Assembly (NCBI GenBank): GCA_021828865.1
Contig: JAJZCW010000009.1
Coordinates: 1 to 64,000 of the forward strand
Origin: Bacillota bacterium
GTDB lineage: Bacteria > Bacillota > Bacilli > Alicyclobacillales > SLC66
Reading direction: 5' to 3'
Length of the DNA stretch: 64,000 nucleotides
Part shown: one piece after another, positions 9,743 to 20,689 of the stretch
Position numbering within the stretch: position 1 is the stretch's first letter
Layout: each line of letters begins with the position of its first letter
Notes under the pieces: generated by a model
Told to the model about the DNA's origin: nothing
Seen by the model: the letters and a program-made list of their open reading frames with translations, nothing else
Databases searched by the model: none
Made by a program: the position numbers and the translations under genes

Positions 9743-10978
9743 TTAAAATTCAAATTGAACATCCTTCAATCTGCGGCTGATTTCGGCGATCACGGCGCGT
9801 TCCTCATCTTCTCCATCCGCTTCAAAGGTGACACTCCAGCGCACAAACGCCCCCGCATCATCCCAGGGAACGGTGGAAATTTGTTTTTCTGTGATCATAT
9901 ACTGGGAAAACTCTTCTGCCGATGCAAATTTCGGTCCACCAACAATGCCCTTTGGTGCCGGGGTATAAAGGAAAAATGATCCCTTCGGCTTTTTCGCTTC
10001 AAAGCCGAGTACATGCAGTGCGTCCACCAATAGCTCGTGTCGACGCGAGTATTTTTTTGCAATATGTTGGGTGATTTCCGAATGTTCGAGCCCGTAGATG
10101 GCCGCTTTTTGTATCGCCATAAACTGTCCTGAATCGTTGTTGTCCTTCACCGTGGCAAATCCCTTTATCGCAAGCTCGTTCCCTGCGGCAAACGCTAAGC
10201 GCCAACCTGTCATGTTAAACGCCTTCGAAAAAGAAAACAACTCAATCCCGACTTCTTTAGCCCCAGGCAGCGACAAAAACGAGAGCGGCTCAACCCCGTC
10301 AAACGTGAGCGCGGCATAAGCAGCATCGTGTACCACCAAAATTTCATACCGTTTTGCGAATTCGATGACTTCCTTGAAAAATTCTCTTGTCGCTGTGGCA
10401 CCAGTGGGATTGTTGGGGTAGTTGAGGTAAAGTAGTTTCGCGCGTCTCGCCATTGCTTCTGGCACCGTTGTGAGGTCAGGCAAGAAGTCGTTATCCCGTG
10501 TCAGCGGAAGATGGTATACTTCCCCGCCAAGCCACGCGGTGTGAGTGCCCAAGACGGGATAATTCGGTACCGGCATGATGCTGACGTCTCCCGGATTGAT
10601 AAACACGCTTGGTAGCATGGCAAGCGCTGGTTTAGAGCCAATCGCGTGGTTAATTTCCCGATCAGGGTCAATACCCGAGACGCCGAATACTTGCTCTAGG
10701 TAGGCTACCGCTGCCCGTTTGAATTCAGGGATTCCGTTGTCGGCATAAAAGCGATTTTCCCGCTTTCTCGCCTCACTAGCCAGCACATCGACGATGCCAT
10801 CATCCGCTCGATCGTCCGGTTCTCCGACTCCCATGTCAATTAGTGGAACATTCGGATGCGCCAATTTCGCGGCGGCTTTTGCCCGCTTGATTTTTTCAAA
10901 CTTATAAAGCACGGTATCCTTTCCAAACGACTTGCCGCCGATGCGATCAGCGAACAGCCCCTGAATATAACTTTCCAC
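9743..10978 (-). CDS. LL-diaminopimelate aminotransferase-like PLP enzyme
   Basis: 411 residues from the GTG at 10978, which has GGGAGG ten bases upstream; the frame also allows a GTG at 11002. It belongs to fold-type I aminotransferases. The opening [19 protein letters not shown] and KIKRAKAA and [11 protein letters not shown] resemble DapL, which makes LL-diaminopimelate from tetrahydrodipicolinate in one step. The PLP lysine is in [12 protein letters not shown] and the NPTGA and VHDAAYAAL segments complete the site. DapL is best known from plants, Chlamydia and some Firmicutes; many paralogs have other substrates. It is interesting that a lysine-synthesis type gene lies next to lysine-degradation genes (kce, kal), so an amino-acid substrate of that pathway is also possible. 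Confidence 0.75.
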   Translation of the reverse strand: MESYIQGLFADRIGGKSFGKDTVLYKFEKIKRAKAAAKLAHPNVPLIDMGVGEPDDRADDGIVDVLASEARKRENRFYADNGIPEFKRAAVAYLEQVFGVSGIDPDREINHAIGSKPALAMLPSVFINPGDVSIMPVPNYPVLGTHTAWLGGEVYHLPLTRDNDFLPDLTTVPEAMARRAKLLYLNYPNNPTGATATREFFKEVIEFAKRYEILVVHDAAYAALTFDGVEPLSFLSLPGAKEVGIELFSFSKAFNMTGWRLAFAAGNELAIKGFATVKDNNDSGQFMAIQKAAIYGLEHSEITQHIAKKYSRRHELLVDALHVLGFEAKKPKGSFFLYTPAPKGIVGGPKFASAEEFSQYMITEKQISTVPWDDAGAFVRWSVTFEADGEDEERAVIAEISRRLKDVQFEF

Positions 10979-11010
10979 GATGCGATTGCCTCCCTCTTCC
11001 ACTTGCCACC

Positions 11011-11652
11011 TTATATTTTTTTATAACTGGTGTAAATTCCGTAATATAGGACAATAGCGCCGAGCGTTTGAAACAAATAGAACATCTCGTAAATATGCGT
11101 GGCATCGCCAACCGTTCCGCCGATGGAAAATAGCAGTGCACCGAGCGCAATCCACAGATTGAAAACCAACTTAGAGCGCAAGTACGAATAAATAGCACCA
11201 ATGAACACAGCCAGCGCACCAATACCGCTAAGGAGCGCAAAATAAAGTCCAATTTGCGCGGGCACGAAACCTTGTGCTTTTTCACCCGCAGGCATGGTGG
11301 CGATGTGTGCTACCGGCGTAACGGCAAGCGTGACGAGCATGGCGAGCGCAATCAGTGACATGACCATCACGTAGATGCGGCCCACCCGTTTCGAGAATAG
11401 GTACACAGTGCCCGCCCCCATATAGGCCACGAGCGTGGCTGCGGAAAAAAGGTACAAACGGTACTGCCAGATATTCCACCCATGCATAAAGTAGGAAATA
11501 AAGTCCGTGATGGCCGCCAGAAACCCGAACCAAAAGGATACAGCCCACCAGAAGGTGTACGTACGATGGGACCGATTGTAATCACGTATCAGTTGAATGC
11601 CAAGGACCAGCATAAAGAGCACAACGATGCCTGATGAAATGACACCAAAAAT
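11011..11652 (-). CDS. multi-pass membrane protein, probable AUU start
   Basis: 213 residues if started at ATT 11652-11650. An AGGAGGGG ribosome site ends seven bases before this ATT, while the first conventional start, GTG at 11622, has no ribosome site and would cut the first membrane helix in half (the upstream codons read IFGVISSGIVV). No ATG, GTG or TTG lies between the in-frame TAG of the preceding gene and 11622. Six hydrophobic helices follow, with basic loops such as FSKRVGR and YLRSK. No catalytic motif is visible and I do not recognise the family. It sits between the transaldolase-like gene and the DapL-like gene, likely in one transcript. Confidence 0.7.
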   Translation of the reverse strand: MFGVISSGIVVLFMLVLGIQLIRDYNRSHRTYTFWWAVSFWFGFLAAITDFISYFMHGWNIWQYRLYLFSAATLVAYMGAGTVYLFSKRVGRIYVMVMSLIALAMLVTLAVTPVAHIATMPAGEKAQGFVPAQIGLYFALLSGIGALAVFIGAIYSYLRSKLVFNLWIALGALLFSIGGTVGDATHIYEMFYLFQTLGAIVLYYGIYTSYKKI

Positions 11653-11670
11653 CGATTTTCCCCTCCTACC

Positions 11671-12330
11671 CTAACTTCTGTCCGATGATTCCTCACGGGT
11701 CCACGAAGTGAGCATACGCTCGATTTCCTGATCGGTTGCAGGGTGGTACATGAAATCCTGAAGCATGTCCCAAGTTAAAACCAGTGCATCTGCGCCAAGC
11801 GCAGCCATTTCATTGGCCTCTTTTGCAGTGATCGCATCCTCTATCCAGATGGCACAGCCTGACTCTCGTTTTCGTAAATGGGCTTGCAGTGCTAACACTG
11901 TCCCGACGATATCCAAGCCAAAGTTTCGAAATGGCCTCATACTGATATGTAGCACATCAGATCCCGCTCTTTCAGCGGCGAGTAGCTGGATCACCGTCAC
12001 GGCATGCTGAATACCTAGTTGCACGCCTGATGATTTCAGGCGGTTCATGGCAGAGAGACTGGCTAATGTCATGGGGAATAGTGCGGTGATCCTTTGCGTA
12101 TCCAGCTTATGATATGCCTCTACTTCTTTGGCCAACCGTTCTGCGGATAGCTCTCTGAGTTCCAACCCGATGATGGGAAACGGATAATTCAGTGATGAGC
12201 GCACTAAGCTGTCATATTGACGACCCGTTCGTTCCGTCTCATTACGGGGAATGACAATCCCGTCCACGAAGCCAAACCGAGCAGCCTTTTCCATCTCCTG
12301 TTCCCTAGCTGTCTTCAGGATAAAGCGCAA
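11671..12330 (-). CDS. transaldolase/FSA-like TIM-barrel protein lacking catalytic residues
   Basis: 219 residues from TTG 12330, which follows GCAGGAGG by nine bases; this length equals that of fructose-6-phosphate aldolase (220). The fold is recognisable: MRFILKTARE at the N-terminus, GFVDGIVIPRN, PMTLASLSAMNRLKSSGVQ, and AITAKEANEMAALGADALVL near the C-terminus. However the Schiff-base lysine of the KIPVT motif is Leu84 (TALFPMT), the Asp of the LDT motif is Lys6, and the TTNP loop is VIPRN. It is therefore not expected to work as a classical transaldolase. It occupies the position of tal (ywjH) in the B. subtilis spo0F-fbaA-tal order. Divergent function or a structural/regulatory role is inference. 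Confidence 0.7.
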   Translation of the reverse strand: MRFILKTAREQEMEKAARFGFVDGIVIPRNETERTGRQYDSLVRSSLNYPFPIIGLELRELSAERLAKEVEAYHKLDTQRITALFPMTLASLSAMNRLKSSGVQLGIQHAVTVIQLLAAERAGSDVLHISMRPFRNFGLDIVGTVLALQAHLRKRESGCAIWIEDAITAKEANEMAALGADALVLTWDMLQDFMYHPATDQEIERMLTSWTREESSDRS

Positions 12331-12430
12331 ATGTCCGATTCCTCCTGCAAAACGCGAGATTCCCGAACGCTCTGATTCCTTTATAACTGTGTATGCCCCT
12401 TTACGCAACCTGTTGGGGCTACAATTGTGA

Positions 12431-13246
12431 CTATTTTGTGATACCTACCATTTTTCTTGCCTCATCCGGAGTGGCCACTTCACGCCCCAATTCCGCCGCA
12501 AGTCTTACAATCCGGCTAACGAGTTCCGCGTTAGATGCAGCAAGGCGACCTTTGGCATAGTAAATATTGTCTTCTAGTCCCACTCGGGCATGCCCGCCTA
12601 AAAGGATTCCCGCTGTTGCCATCGTAAGTTGCGCGCGCCCTATCCCTGCTACTGTCCACGTGCTGCCATTTGGCAACATGGAGACCATGTGTAGCAAATT
12701 CGCCATCTCTGCAGGCACACCCCCTGGTACTCCCATGACCAGGTCAAAGTGCAAGGGACCCAGCAACAGCCCTTTTTTCATCAAACGCATCGCGGTGGCA
12801 ATCATGCCAGTATCAAATACTTCAATTTCAGGGCGGACACCGTGCTCCATCATCCGTCTGGCAAACTCCTCAATATCTGCCGGCGCATTGTAAAAAACAC
12901 CATCGCCAAAATTAACGGTTCCTGCACTTAGTGTGGCCATTTCCGGCTTAAGCGAGATCACATCCGCGCGCTCGCTTGCCGTCATTCCTACCGCCCCGCC
13001 TGTCGAAACCTGTACGATCACCCGGCTTTTAGCCCGAATACGCTCGATGATCTCACGATACACTTCCTTATCCTGGGTAGCCGTCCCATCCGCATACCTG
13101 GCATGAACGTGAATGATCGAAGCGCCTGCTTCTGCTGCCTCAATCGCCGCATTCGCGACTTCTTCAGGCGAATAGGGGACATGGGGAGTATTCTCGCGAG
13201 TCACTTCCGCGCCGTTCACCGCTGCCGTTATCACCAGTTTGTCCAA
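12431..13246 (-). CDS. kce: 3-keto-5-aminohexanoate cleavage enzyme
   Basis: 271 residues, BKACE (DUF849) family. Kce condenses 3-keto-5-aminohexanoate with acetyl-CoA to give acetoacetate and 3-aminobutyryl-CoA in the lysine fermentation pathway. The zinc ligands are His46 and His48 (SIIHVHAR) and the glutamate of GHARVGLEDN. The GGVPAEMANLL and PNGSTWTVAGIGRAQL segments match the family. The start is TTG 13246 behind GGAGTGAGG. Kal follows it upstream by six bases, which strongly supports Kce over other BKACE activities. The rest of the pathway (kamA, kamDE, kdd) is at 26-34 kb. Confidence 0.93.
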   Translation of the reverse strand: MDKLVITAAVNGAEVTRENTPHVPYSPEEVANAAIEAAEAGASIIHVHARYADGTATQDKEVYREIIERIRAKSRVIVQVSTGGAVGMTASERADVISLKPEMATLSAGTVNFGDGVFYNAPADIEEFARRMMEHGVRPEIEVFDTGMIATAMRLMKKGLLLGPLHFDLVMGVPGGVPAEMANLLHMVSMLPNGSTWTVAGIGRAQLTMATAGILLGGHARVGLEDNIYYAKGRLAASNAELVSRIVRLAAELGREVATPDEARKMVGITK

Positions 13247-13252
13247 GATGCC

Positions 13253-13663
13253 TCACTCCTTATTGCGCTGTTTGTCTTTTGGCACCACACACGTACCGGA
13301 TGCCCGCACCACCATCAGTGGGGGGTCAAGCACTTCTGCGGCAGAAGGATTGGCAGGGTCAGTTCCACCTGCGATCACTTTGTAGGCGGCAAATTCCATC
13401 TTGCGCGAGGTGTTGCCCACATGGACAATTCGCCCCACTGCCTCAATGTAATCCCCTGCATATACCGGTGCCTTAAAAACCACCTCATCATAAGCTGCAA
13501 AAAGCCCTTCGTCACCATCATGACGAATCAGGAGTTCGGTCGCGACATCGCCAAACAGTTGCAACATACGAGCCCCGTCCACCAATTTACCCGCGTAATG
13601 GGCATCCGCATCTGCCATTCGCAGGCGGATCATCACTTCATTCACCTTCAAATTCTCTGTCAT
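13253..13663 (-). CDS. kal: 3-aminobutyryl-CoA ammonia-lyase
   Basis: 136 residues, a single hotdog-fold domain as in Kal. It removes ammonia from L-3-aminobutyryl-CoA to give crotonyl-CoA. Features are the start [53 protein letters not shown] and FAAYKVIAG. The ATG at 13663 has GGAAGGAG six bases ahead, inside the last codons of spo0F, giving a 26-base overlap with spo0F. This makes kal and kce likely to be co-expressed with the sporulation phosphorelay gene. The product crotonyl-CoA could enter the hbd/thiolase route encoded at 19.8-21.9 kb if an enoyl-CoA hydratase exists elsewhere. Confidence 0.9.
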   Translation of the reverse strand: MTENLKVNEVMIRLRMADADAHYAGKLVDGARMLQLFGDVATELLIRHDGDEGLFAAYDEVVFKAPVYAGDYIEAVGRIVHVGNTSRKMEFAAYKVIAGGTDPANPSAAEVLDPPLMVVRASGTCVVPKDKQRNKE

Positions 13664-14033
13664 TGTTTGCTCCTTCCCCGATTTCCTGTTTCACGAAAAG
13701 TCGTATGTCATCGATATCAAACGGCTTTGTAAAAAAGCCCACCACATTCAATTCCACCGCTTCACGAATGGTCACCAGTTCCCCATATGCCGTCATCACC
13801 ACCACCTTGAGGTCTGGTTTGTACTTACGAATCTGAATCAAAATTTCAAGTCCATCCATTCCGGGGATCTTCATATCAAGAAAAACCAGCGAGAGTTCGT
13901 GCTGGCGAAGAACTGAAAGCGCTTCCTTGCCATTTGCGCACAACAATACCTCATACCCGTCCTGCTCAAGGATTTCCTTGAGCAGGAAACGGATACCCAC
14001 CTGATCGTCAACGACCATGATCTTCTTCCCCAT
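13638..14033 (-). CDS. spo0F: sporulation phosphorelay response regulator Spo0F
   Basis: 131 residues, single receiver domain without an output domain, slightly longer than the usual 124. The phosphorylation site is Asp53 ([17 protein letters not shown]), with the acidic pocket Asp9-Asp10 ([13 protein letters not shown]), the MTAYGE threonine and the FFTKPFD lysine. These agree closely with B. subtilis Spo0F. It accepts phosphate from sporulation kinases and passes it to Spo0B. The ATG at 14033 follows AGAGGCGAGG. The place behind pyrG is conserved in Bacilli, but fbaA, normally next, is replaced by kal-kce; the C-terminal tail overlaps kal by 26 bases. Confidence 0.95.
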   Translation of the reverse strand: MGKKIMVVDDQVGIRFLLKEILEQDGYEVLLCANGKEALSVLRQHELSLVFLDMKIPGMDGLEILIQIRKYKPDLKVVVMTAYGELVTIREAVELNVVGFFTKPFDIDDIRLFVKQEIGEGANNDREFEGE

Positions 14034-14091
14034 GGCCTCGCCTCTTTTCTTGACCATATTGAGAAGCCCCAGTTTTGTATCGTTCACAGCC

Positions 14092-15765
<1,674 letters not shown>

Positions 15766-15784
15766 TTATTTTTTTGCCTAACAT

Positions 15785-15813
15785 ATCGTACAAACTGGCG
15801 GTTCAACTGTCAA
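15785..15813 (-). promoter_or_regulatory. pyrG promoter (sigma-A type)
   Basis: On the minus strand a perfect TTGACA (15808-15813) is separated by 17 bases from TACGAT (15785-15790). Transcription would start near the GGC at about 15778. The leader then holds an A7 run and the attenuator hairpin. Confidence 0.85.
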
Positions 15814-15832
15814 GGTTCAAAACTAAGGAAGC

Positions 15833-16363
15833 CTAAAATTCCTCTTCCTCGTCGTCCATATCCTGCTCTTCCTCGTCGAGTTCCTCTTCGACTTCAGATT
15901 CTTCTAGGAAATCAATCTCTTCCTCGTCAATTGAATCATCGTCTATGGCTTCTTCGTCCTCGAAGACAAACGGTTCTTCCTCGATCAGATCTTCCTCTTC
16001 CAGCTCAAATTCTTCGTCCGCATCATCCAAAAGATCTTCGTCTTCGGCTACCTCTTTACGCACAAAGCGCTTAGAGGTCCCCCGTTCCGACACCCGCTCC
16101 ACAGGATACCAGCGCCGCAGTCCCCAAACATTGTCACCAATGCAAAGGAAACGCCCATCGATGTTGATGTCAGTATAAAGCCTCGCAATGGCGTCTTCTA
16201 CTTCCTCTTCGCTCATGGAGCGGAATTCCGCCACTTTTTTCATCAAATCACGGTAATAGTGAGGTTCGTTTGTGCTAGCCAAAATTTGATATGCCAATTC
16301 TACAAGTGGCATTTCTTGAATCTCTTCCGGCGCACGGGCTTCCAATTTCTGTTCGGCCGCCAT
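15833..16363 (-). CDS. rpoE: DNA-directed RNA polymerase delta subunit
   Basis: 176 residues from ATG 16363, which follows GGGGAGGTGA. The N-terminal globular HARE-HTH domain (MPLVELAYQILASTNEPHYY, DLMKKVAEF, LYTDINIDGRFLCIGDNVWGL) is followed by a long, highly acidic, disordered tail of about 75 residues made mostly of Glu and Asp, as in Gram-positive delta. It associates with RNA polymerase and displaces nucleic acids, affecting promoter selectivity. Synteny with pyrG and acdA is as in B. subtilis. Confidence 0.95.
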   Translation of the reverse strand: MAAEQKLEARAPEEIQEMPLVELAYQILASTNEPHYYRDLMKKVAEFRSMSEEEVEDAIARLYTDINIDGRFLCIGDNVWGLRRWYPVERVSERGTSKRFVRKEVAEDEDLLDDADEEFELEEEDLIEEEPFVFEDEEAIDDDSIDEEEIDFLEESEVEEELDEEEQDMDDEEEEF

Positions 16364-16429
16364 GCATTCACCTCCCCTGAACTCTTGAACTACTAACGTA
16401 TTAAAACACAATTACCCACTACGCGGCAA

Positions 16430-17410
16430 TCATTCTTTGCCTGCCAGCAAAAAATGTGCCTCGTCCAGTGCATGTTTGACACTTTTTTCGCCTCTTAACA
16501 CCTCTTCTTTCAATGCTGACAGACGGTCATCTTCGATCCACATGCGTTTTACTTCCTGAATCATCCGCTCTTCGAGGCGTTCGCGAAACTCCTGCAATCG
16601 ACCTCGACCGCGGCGTCTCCCTAGGCGATCTTGCTCCATCAGGAAGGAAAAATGTGCAGAAAGCGCGGATGCTGTCTCCTCAATTCCCTTGTGCGCCAGC
16701 GCCGAGGCTAGCAGGATTGGTACGTCCCATTCAGGGAACGAGCCGCTGTCCCAGGTTTTCTTCGCGTTTTTGGTCGCCCTAGTGATCTCTTCTAGTTCGC
16801 CTTTCATACGTTCAGCCCCAGGCAGATCCGCTTTATTGACGATAAGGAGGTCCGCTGTTTCCATCACGCCGGCTTTTGCCGCCTGTACCTGATCTCCCCC
16901 AGCCGGAGTGAGTACTACGACGACCGTATCGGCGACGTACATGACGTCCAGTTCCGATTGCCCCACACCAACTGTTTCAAGCATGATTTTTTCAAACCCT
17001 GCTGCCATCAGCACCTTGATCGCATCACGCACAGGACGAGCAAGGCCACCGAGACTCCCACGCGAACCCATGCTGCGGATAAACACACCTTCATCCAACG
17101 TGTGGCGCATCATCCGCACGCGGTCGCCAAGCACTGCGCCGCCGCTAAATGGACTGCTCGGATCAACCGCAATTACCGCCACGCGTTGTTGCGCCTTACG
17201 GTAATGGGCAATCAGTTCATCGCTGAGACTACTCTTACCTGCACCAGGCGCTCCGGTAAGCCCAATGACGTGAGCCGGTGCCTTTTGCGGAATGGTTTTC
17301 AGTCGGGAGAGCAATTGTTCTGACTGCTCCCCTCCCGCTTCCACCACAGAGAGCGCACGGGCAATCGCGCGCGGCTCACCGTCTTGTAGTTGTTTCATCC
17401 AATCCTTCAT
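16430..17410 (-). CDS. meaB: MeaB/ArgK-type G3E P-loop GTPase
   Basis: 326 residues. Walker A is GLTGAPGAGKSSLSDEL; AVDPSSPFSGGAVLGDRVRM, ETVGVGQSELDV and the base-recognition NKADLPGAE are characteristic of MeaB. These GTPases load and protect adenosylcobalamin in methylmalonyl-CoA mutase or related B12 mutases. No methylmalonyl-CoA mutase is in the window; it follows acdA by 26 bases in a fatty-acid type operon. The only B12 enzyme here is KamDE at 26-29 kb, which has its own KamBC pair, so a mutase elsewhere is the more likely client. Confidence 0.93.
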   Translation of the reverse strand: MKDWMKQLQDGEPRAIARALSVVEAGGEQSEQLLSRLKTIPQKAPAHVIGLTGAPGAGKSSLSDELIAHYRKAQQRVAVIAVDPSSPFSGGAVLGDRVRMMRHTLDEGVFIRSMGSRGSLGGLARPVRDAIKVLMAAGFEKIMLETVGVGQSELDVMYVADTVVVVLTPAGGDQVQAAKAGVMETADLLIVNKADLPGAERMKGELEEITRATKNAKKTWDSGSFPEWDVPILLASALAHKGIEETASALSAHFSFLMEQDRLGRRRGRGRLQEFRERLEERMIQEVKRMWIEDDRLSALKEEVLRGEKSVKHALDEAHFLLAGKE

Positions 17411-17436
17411 GGCTTGATCCTGCCTTTGGCCCGCCT

Positions 17437-18585
17437 CTATTTGGCTTCCCGCAACAAATGCCCGGCCACAACAATCCGCTGCACTTCGTTGGTGCCCTCA
17501 TAGATTTGCGTGATTTTCGCATCGCGCATCATGCGCTCCACAGGATAATCGCGCGTGTAGCCATACCCACCATGAATTTGTACTGCTTCTGTCGTCACCT
17601 TCATCGCTACGTCAGAGGCGACCATTTTTGCCATTGCTGAGGCTTTGCCATAAGAAAGCCCGTTGCCTTCTAGCCATGCTGCCTGATACGTCAAGAGTCT
17701 TGCACTTTCAATCGCCGTAGCCATGTCAGCCAGTTTGAATTGAATCGCCTGAAAATCCGAGATCGGTTTGTTGAACTGAGTGCGGCCTTTCGCATAATCA
17801 AGGGCTGCGTCAAACGCTCCCTGTGCAATGCCAAGCGCTTGAGCAGCAATTCCGTTGCGTCCGCCATCCAGTGTCATCATCGCGATTTTGAATCCTTGGT
17901 CGCGCTCGCCAAGAATGTTCTCTTTGGGAACCCTGCAATCTTCAAAGATGAGTTCCATGGTCGGTGATGAACGGATGCCCATCTTCTTCTCTTTTTTGCC
18001 AAAAGTAAAGCCTTCCATTCCCTTTTCCACAATAAAAGCAGTCACGCCTCTCGATCCCTTGTCCGGATCGGTGCTGGCAAAGACCACATAATAATCCGCT
18101 TCGCCGCCATTGGTCGTAAACATTTTGGTGCCGTTGATCACAAAATAATCGCCGTCTTCGACCGCTGTGGTACGAAGGCTTGCCGCGTCCGTTCCCGCGC
18201 TTGGCTCTGTCAAGCCATATGCGCCCATTTTCGTTCCTTCGGCGAGCGGCTTTAAGTATTTTTGCTTCTGCTCTTCGTTTGCAAATTTATAAATCGGCCA
18301 AGAGGCAAGTGAAATATGCGCCGACAGCGTAACGCCAGTCGATGCGCACACGCGGGACAACTCCTCGACCGCAATCACATAGCTGAGAAAATCCATGCCA
18401 GCGCCACCATACTCCTCTGGCCAGGGGATGCCCGTCAGCCCGAGTTTCGCCATTTTATCAAAAATGGAGCGATCAAACCGCTCTTCCTCGTCGCGAATGG
18501 CCGCCGTGGGGGCCACTTCTTTTAACGCAAAATCCCGCACCATTTTTCGTAGTGCCAACTGCTCGTCCGACAATATAAAATCCAT
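17437..18585 (-). CDS. acdA: acyl-CoA dehydrogenase (short/medium chain)
   Basis: 382 residues from ATG 18585, behind GGAGGAACAG. It is an FAD enzyme that makes 2-enoyl-CoA and reduces ETF. Signatures are [40 protein letters not shown]-like [15 protein letters not shown], and the catalytic glutamate in [11 protein letters not shown]. It is about the same length as its upstream neighbour (18626-19774) and closely similar, so the pair arose by duplication. Position immediately before meaB and rpoE corresponds to acdA in the B. subtilis fadF-acdA-rpoE operon. Chain-length preference cannot be read from sequence. Confidence 0.94.
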   Translation of the reverse strand: MDFILSDEQLALRKMVRDFALKEVAPTAAIRDEEERFDRSIFDKMAKLGLTGIPWPEEYGGAGMDFLSYVIAVEELSRVCASTGVTLSAHISLASWPIYKFANEEQKQKYLKPLAEGTKMGAYGLTEPSAGTDAASLRTTAVEDGDYFVINGTKMFTTNGGEADYYVVFASTDPDKGSRGVTAFIVEKGMEGFTFGKKEKKMGIRSSPTMELIFEDCRVPKENILGERDQGFKIAMMTLDGGRNGIAAQALGIAQGAFDAALDYAKGRTQFNKPISDFQAIQFKLADMATAIESARLLTYQAAWLEGNGLSYGKASAMAKMVASDVAMKVTTEAVQIHGGYGYTRDYPVERMMRDAKITQIYEGTNEVQRIVVAGHLLREAK

Positions 18586-18625
18586 TCCTGTTCCTCCTCC
18601 ATACTCCTGATTGTATCTGTGTTGG

Positions 18626-19774
18626 TCACATCGCGTCCCTTGACAGGGCTTTTGCGATGACAATCCGTTGGATTTGATTGGTGCCTTCGTAGATCTGTGT
18701 GACCTTGGCATCGCGCATGTAGCGCTCAACGGGATACTCTTTGGTGTAGCCATAACCGCCAAGCAGTTGCACGGCATCTGTCGTTACTCGCATGGCCATG
18801 TCTGTAGTAAAAAGCTTCGCCATGGAAGCCTCCACCGTGCAGGGCAAGTCTTGCGAACGCAGCGATGCGGCCCGGTACACCATGAGTCTTGCTGCCTCAA
18901 TGCCTGTCCCCATATCCGCGATCATCTCTTGGATCGCCTGAAAATCAGCGATGGGACGTCCAAATTGCTTGCGCTCTTTCACATAGCCCACTGCCGTATC
19001 ATACGCTGCTCTTGCAATGCCAAGCGCTTGCGCGGCAATCCCAATGCGCCCGCCATCCAGTTGCGACATGGCAATCCGAAAGCCTTCCCCTTCTTCACCA
19101 AGCCGCTGGGCAACAGGCAGGCGTAGATCATCAAACACAAGCTGAGCCGTTGCAGAACCGTTTAGTCCCATTTTACGCTCTTTGCGTCCAATGACAAAAC
19201 CAGGCATCCCGCGTTCGACGATAAATGCGCTGACACCACGAGCGCCTTGTGCCGGGTCGGTCTTGGCAAACACGGTATACACATCCGCCTCGCCGCCATT
19301 CGTGATGAACACCTTATTGCCATTTAACACATAGTGGTCGCCAGCGCGTACCGCGCGCGTCTCGATGCTCTGCGCATCGGACCCAGCGCTTGGCTCTGTC
19401 AGCGCAAAGGCGCCGATCAATTCTCCCGCGGCGAGATGCGGCACGTACTTCTCCTGCTGCTCTGGCGTGCCAAAGTGCAGAATAGGCATCGTCCCCACGG
19501 AAGTGTGCACGGCAAGAATCACGCCGATCGCTGCACTGGCGTAGGAAATCTCCTCGATGGCGAGCATGTAGGACATGTAATCTGCGCCGACGCCGCCGTA
19601 GTCTTCAGGAATCGGGAGTCCGAGGAGCCCAAGATCCGCCATTTTTTTCAAAATGTCACGAGGAAAAGCGTCCGTGTCATCGATCTGTGCCGCTTTCGGG
19701 AGGATTTCCTTTTTTGCAAAATCACGCACCAGTTTCCGCATCGCCAACTGCTCTGCGGTTAAACGCAGGTTCAA
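18626..19774 (-). CDS. acyl-CoA dehydrogenase (second copy)
   Basis: 382 residues starting at TTG 19774 behind GAGGAGGTG. It carries [47 protein letters not shown] and the catalytic glutamate in [11 protein letters not shown]. Electrons go to ETF and from there probably to FadF (23290-25281). It lies 20 bases behind hbd and 40 bases ahead of acdA. Two adjacent dehydrogenases suggest different chain lengths, for example butyryl-CoA and a branched or medium-chain acyl-CoA, but which is which is not visible. Confidence 0.94.
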   Translation of the reverse strand: MNLRLTAEQLAMRKLVRDFAKKEILPKAAQIDDTDAFPRDILKKMADLGLLGLPIPEDYGGVGADYMSYMLAIEEISYASAAIGVILAVHTSVGTMPILHFGTPEQQEKYVPHLAAGELIGAFALTEPSAGSDAQSIETRAVRAGDHYVLNGNKVFITNGGEADVYTVFAKTDPAQGARGVSAFIVERGMPGFVIGRKERKMGLNGSATAQLVFDDLRLPVAQRLGEEGEGFRIAMSQLDGGRIGIAAQALGIARAAYDTAVGYVKERKQFGRPIADFQAIQEMIADMGTGIEAARLMVYRAASLRSQDLPCTVEASMAKLFTTDMAMRVTTDAVQLLGGYGYTKEYPVERYMRDAKVTQIYEGTNQIQRIVIAKALSRDAM

Positions 19775-19794
19775 AACAGCACCTCCTCACCCGG

Positions 19795-20643
19795 TCAGGC
19801 GTATTCGTAAAACCCGCGTCCCGACTTTTTCCCCAGGTACCCGGCTTCCACGTATTTGCGAAGCAGCGGGCAAGGGCGATACTTCGAGTCGCCAAATCCT
19901 TCATATAGTACTTCCATGATGTACAGGCAGGTGTCAAGGCCAATAAAATCCGCAAGTTGAAGCGGTCCCATTGGGTGGCTCATGCCGAGTTTCATGATTT
20001 CGTCGATCGCATCCGGCGTCGCCACGCCTTCATAGAGGCAATATACGGCTTCATTGATCATCGGCATGAGCACGCGGTTGGAGATAAATCCTGGGAAGTC
20101 TTTGACAGCCACTGGCGTCTTGCCCATCTCTTTTGCAAGTGCCTCAATCGTCTGATACGTCTTGTCCGATGTTTGCAAGCCGCGGATCATTTCCACGAGT
20201 TTCATCATGGGGACCGGATTCATAAAATGCATTCCCATCACCTTTTCGGGACGTTTGGTCACCGCCGCTAGTTCCGTGATGGCTAGGGATGACGTGTTGC
20301 TGGCAAGTAGGGCATTATCAGACGCGAGCTCATCCAGTTGACGGAAAATAGCTTTCTTGATGTCCATTTTTTCGATGGCCGCTTCAATGATGACGTCTGC
20401 TTCCTTTGCCATGGCTACGTCTGTGGTCGGTGTGATGCGACTCATGACTTCCTCAACGGTTTCGGGGGTCATCGTCCCTTTTTTCACAAAACGCTCCAAA
20501 CTGGTGCGAATGGTCTTCATTCCGCGAGCCGTAAATTCTTCTTTCACGTCCTGCATGATCACGGAAAACCCAGCTTGCGCTGCTACTTGCGTAATGCCGC
20601 TGCCCATTTGTCCGGCACCGATTACCATAATTTTTTTATCCAT
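19795..20643 (-). CDS. hbd: 3-hydroxybutyryl-CoA dehydrogenase
   Basis: 282 residues from ATG 20643 behind AAAGGA. The Rossmann motif is [52 protein letters not shown] (catalytic His) and [18 protein letters not shown] follow, typical of the NAD(P)-dependent single-domain enzyme. It interconverts 3-hydroxyacyl-CoA and acetoacetyl-CoA type products. It lies in thiolase-hbd-acd-acdA order. It could take up the C4 unit formed from lysine by Kal once crotonyl-CoA is hydrated. Confidence 0.95.
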   Translation of the reverse strand: MDKKIMVIGAGQMGSGITQVAAQAGFSVIMQDVKEEFTARGMKTIRTSLERFVKKGTMTPETVEEVMSRITPTTDVAMAKEADVIIEAAIEKMDIKKAIFRQLDELASDNALLASNTSSLAITELAAVTKRPEKVMGMHFMNPVPMMKLVEMIRGLQTSDKTYQTIEALAKEMGKTPVAVKDFPGFISNRVLMPMINEAVYCLYEGVATPDAIDEIMKLGMSHPMGPLQLADFIGLDTCLYIMEVLYEGFGDSKYRPCPLLRKYVEAGYLGKKSGRGFYEYA

Positions 20644-20689
20644 CTGAACAAATCCTTTCTGCACACGTATTCGGGTAATCACTAATTCG

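Noticed and set aside
12331-12430. GCCCC/GGGGC pairing between kce and the transaldolase-like gene
   Set aside because: Five-base stem with a 15-base loop and no T-run; too weak to call.
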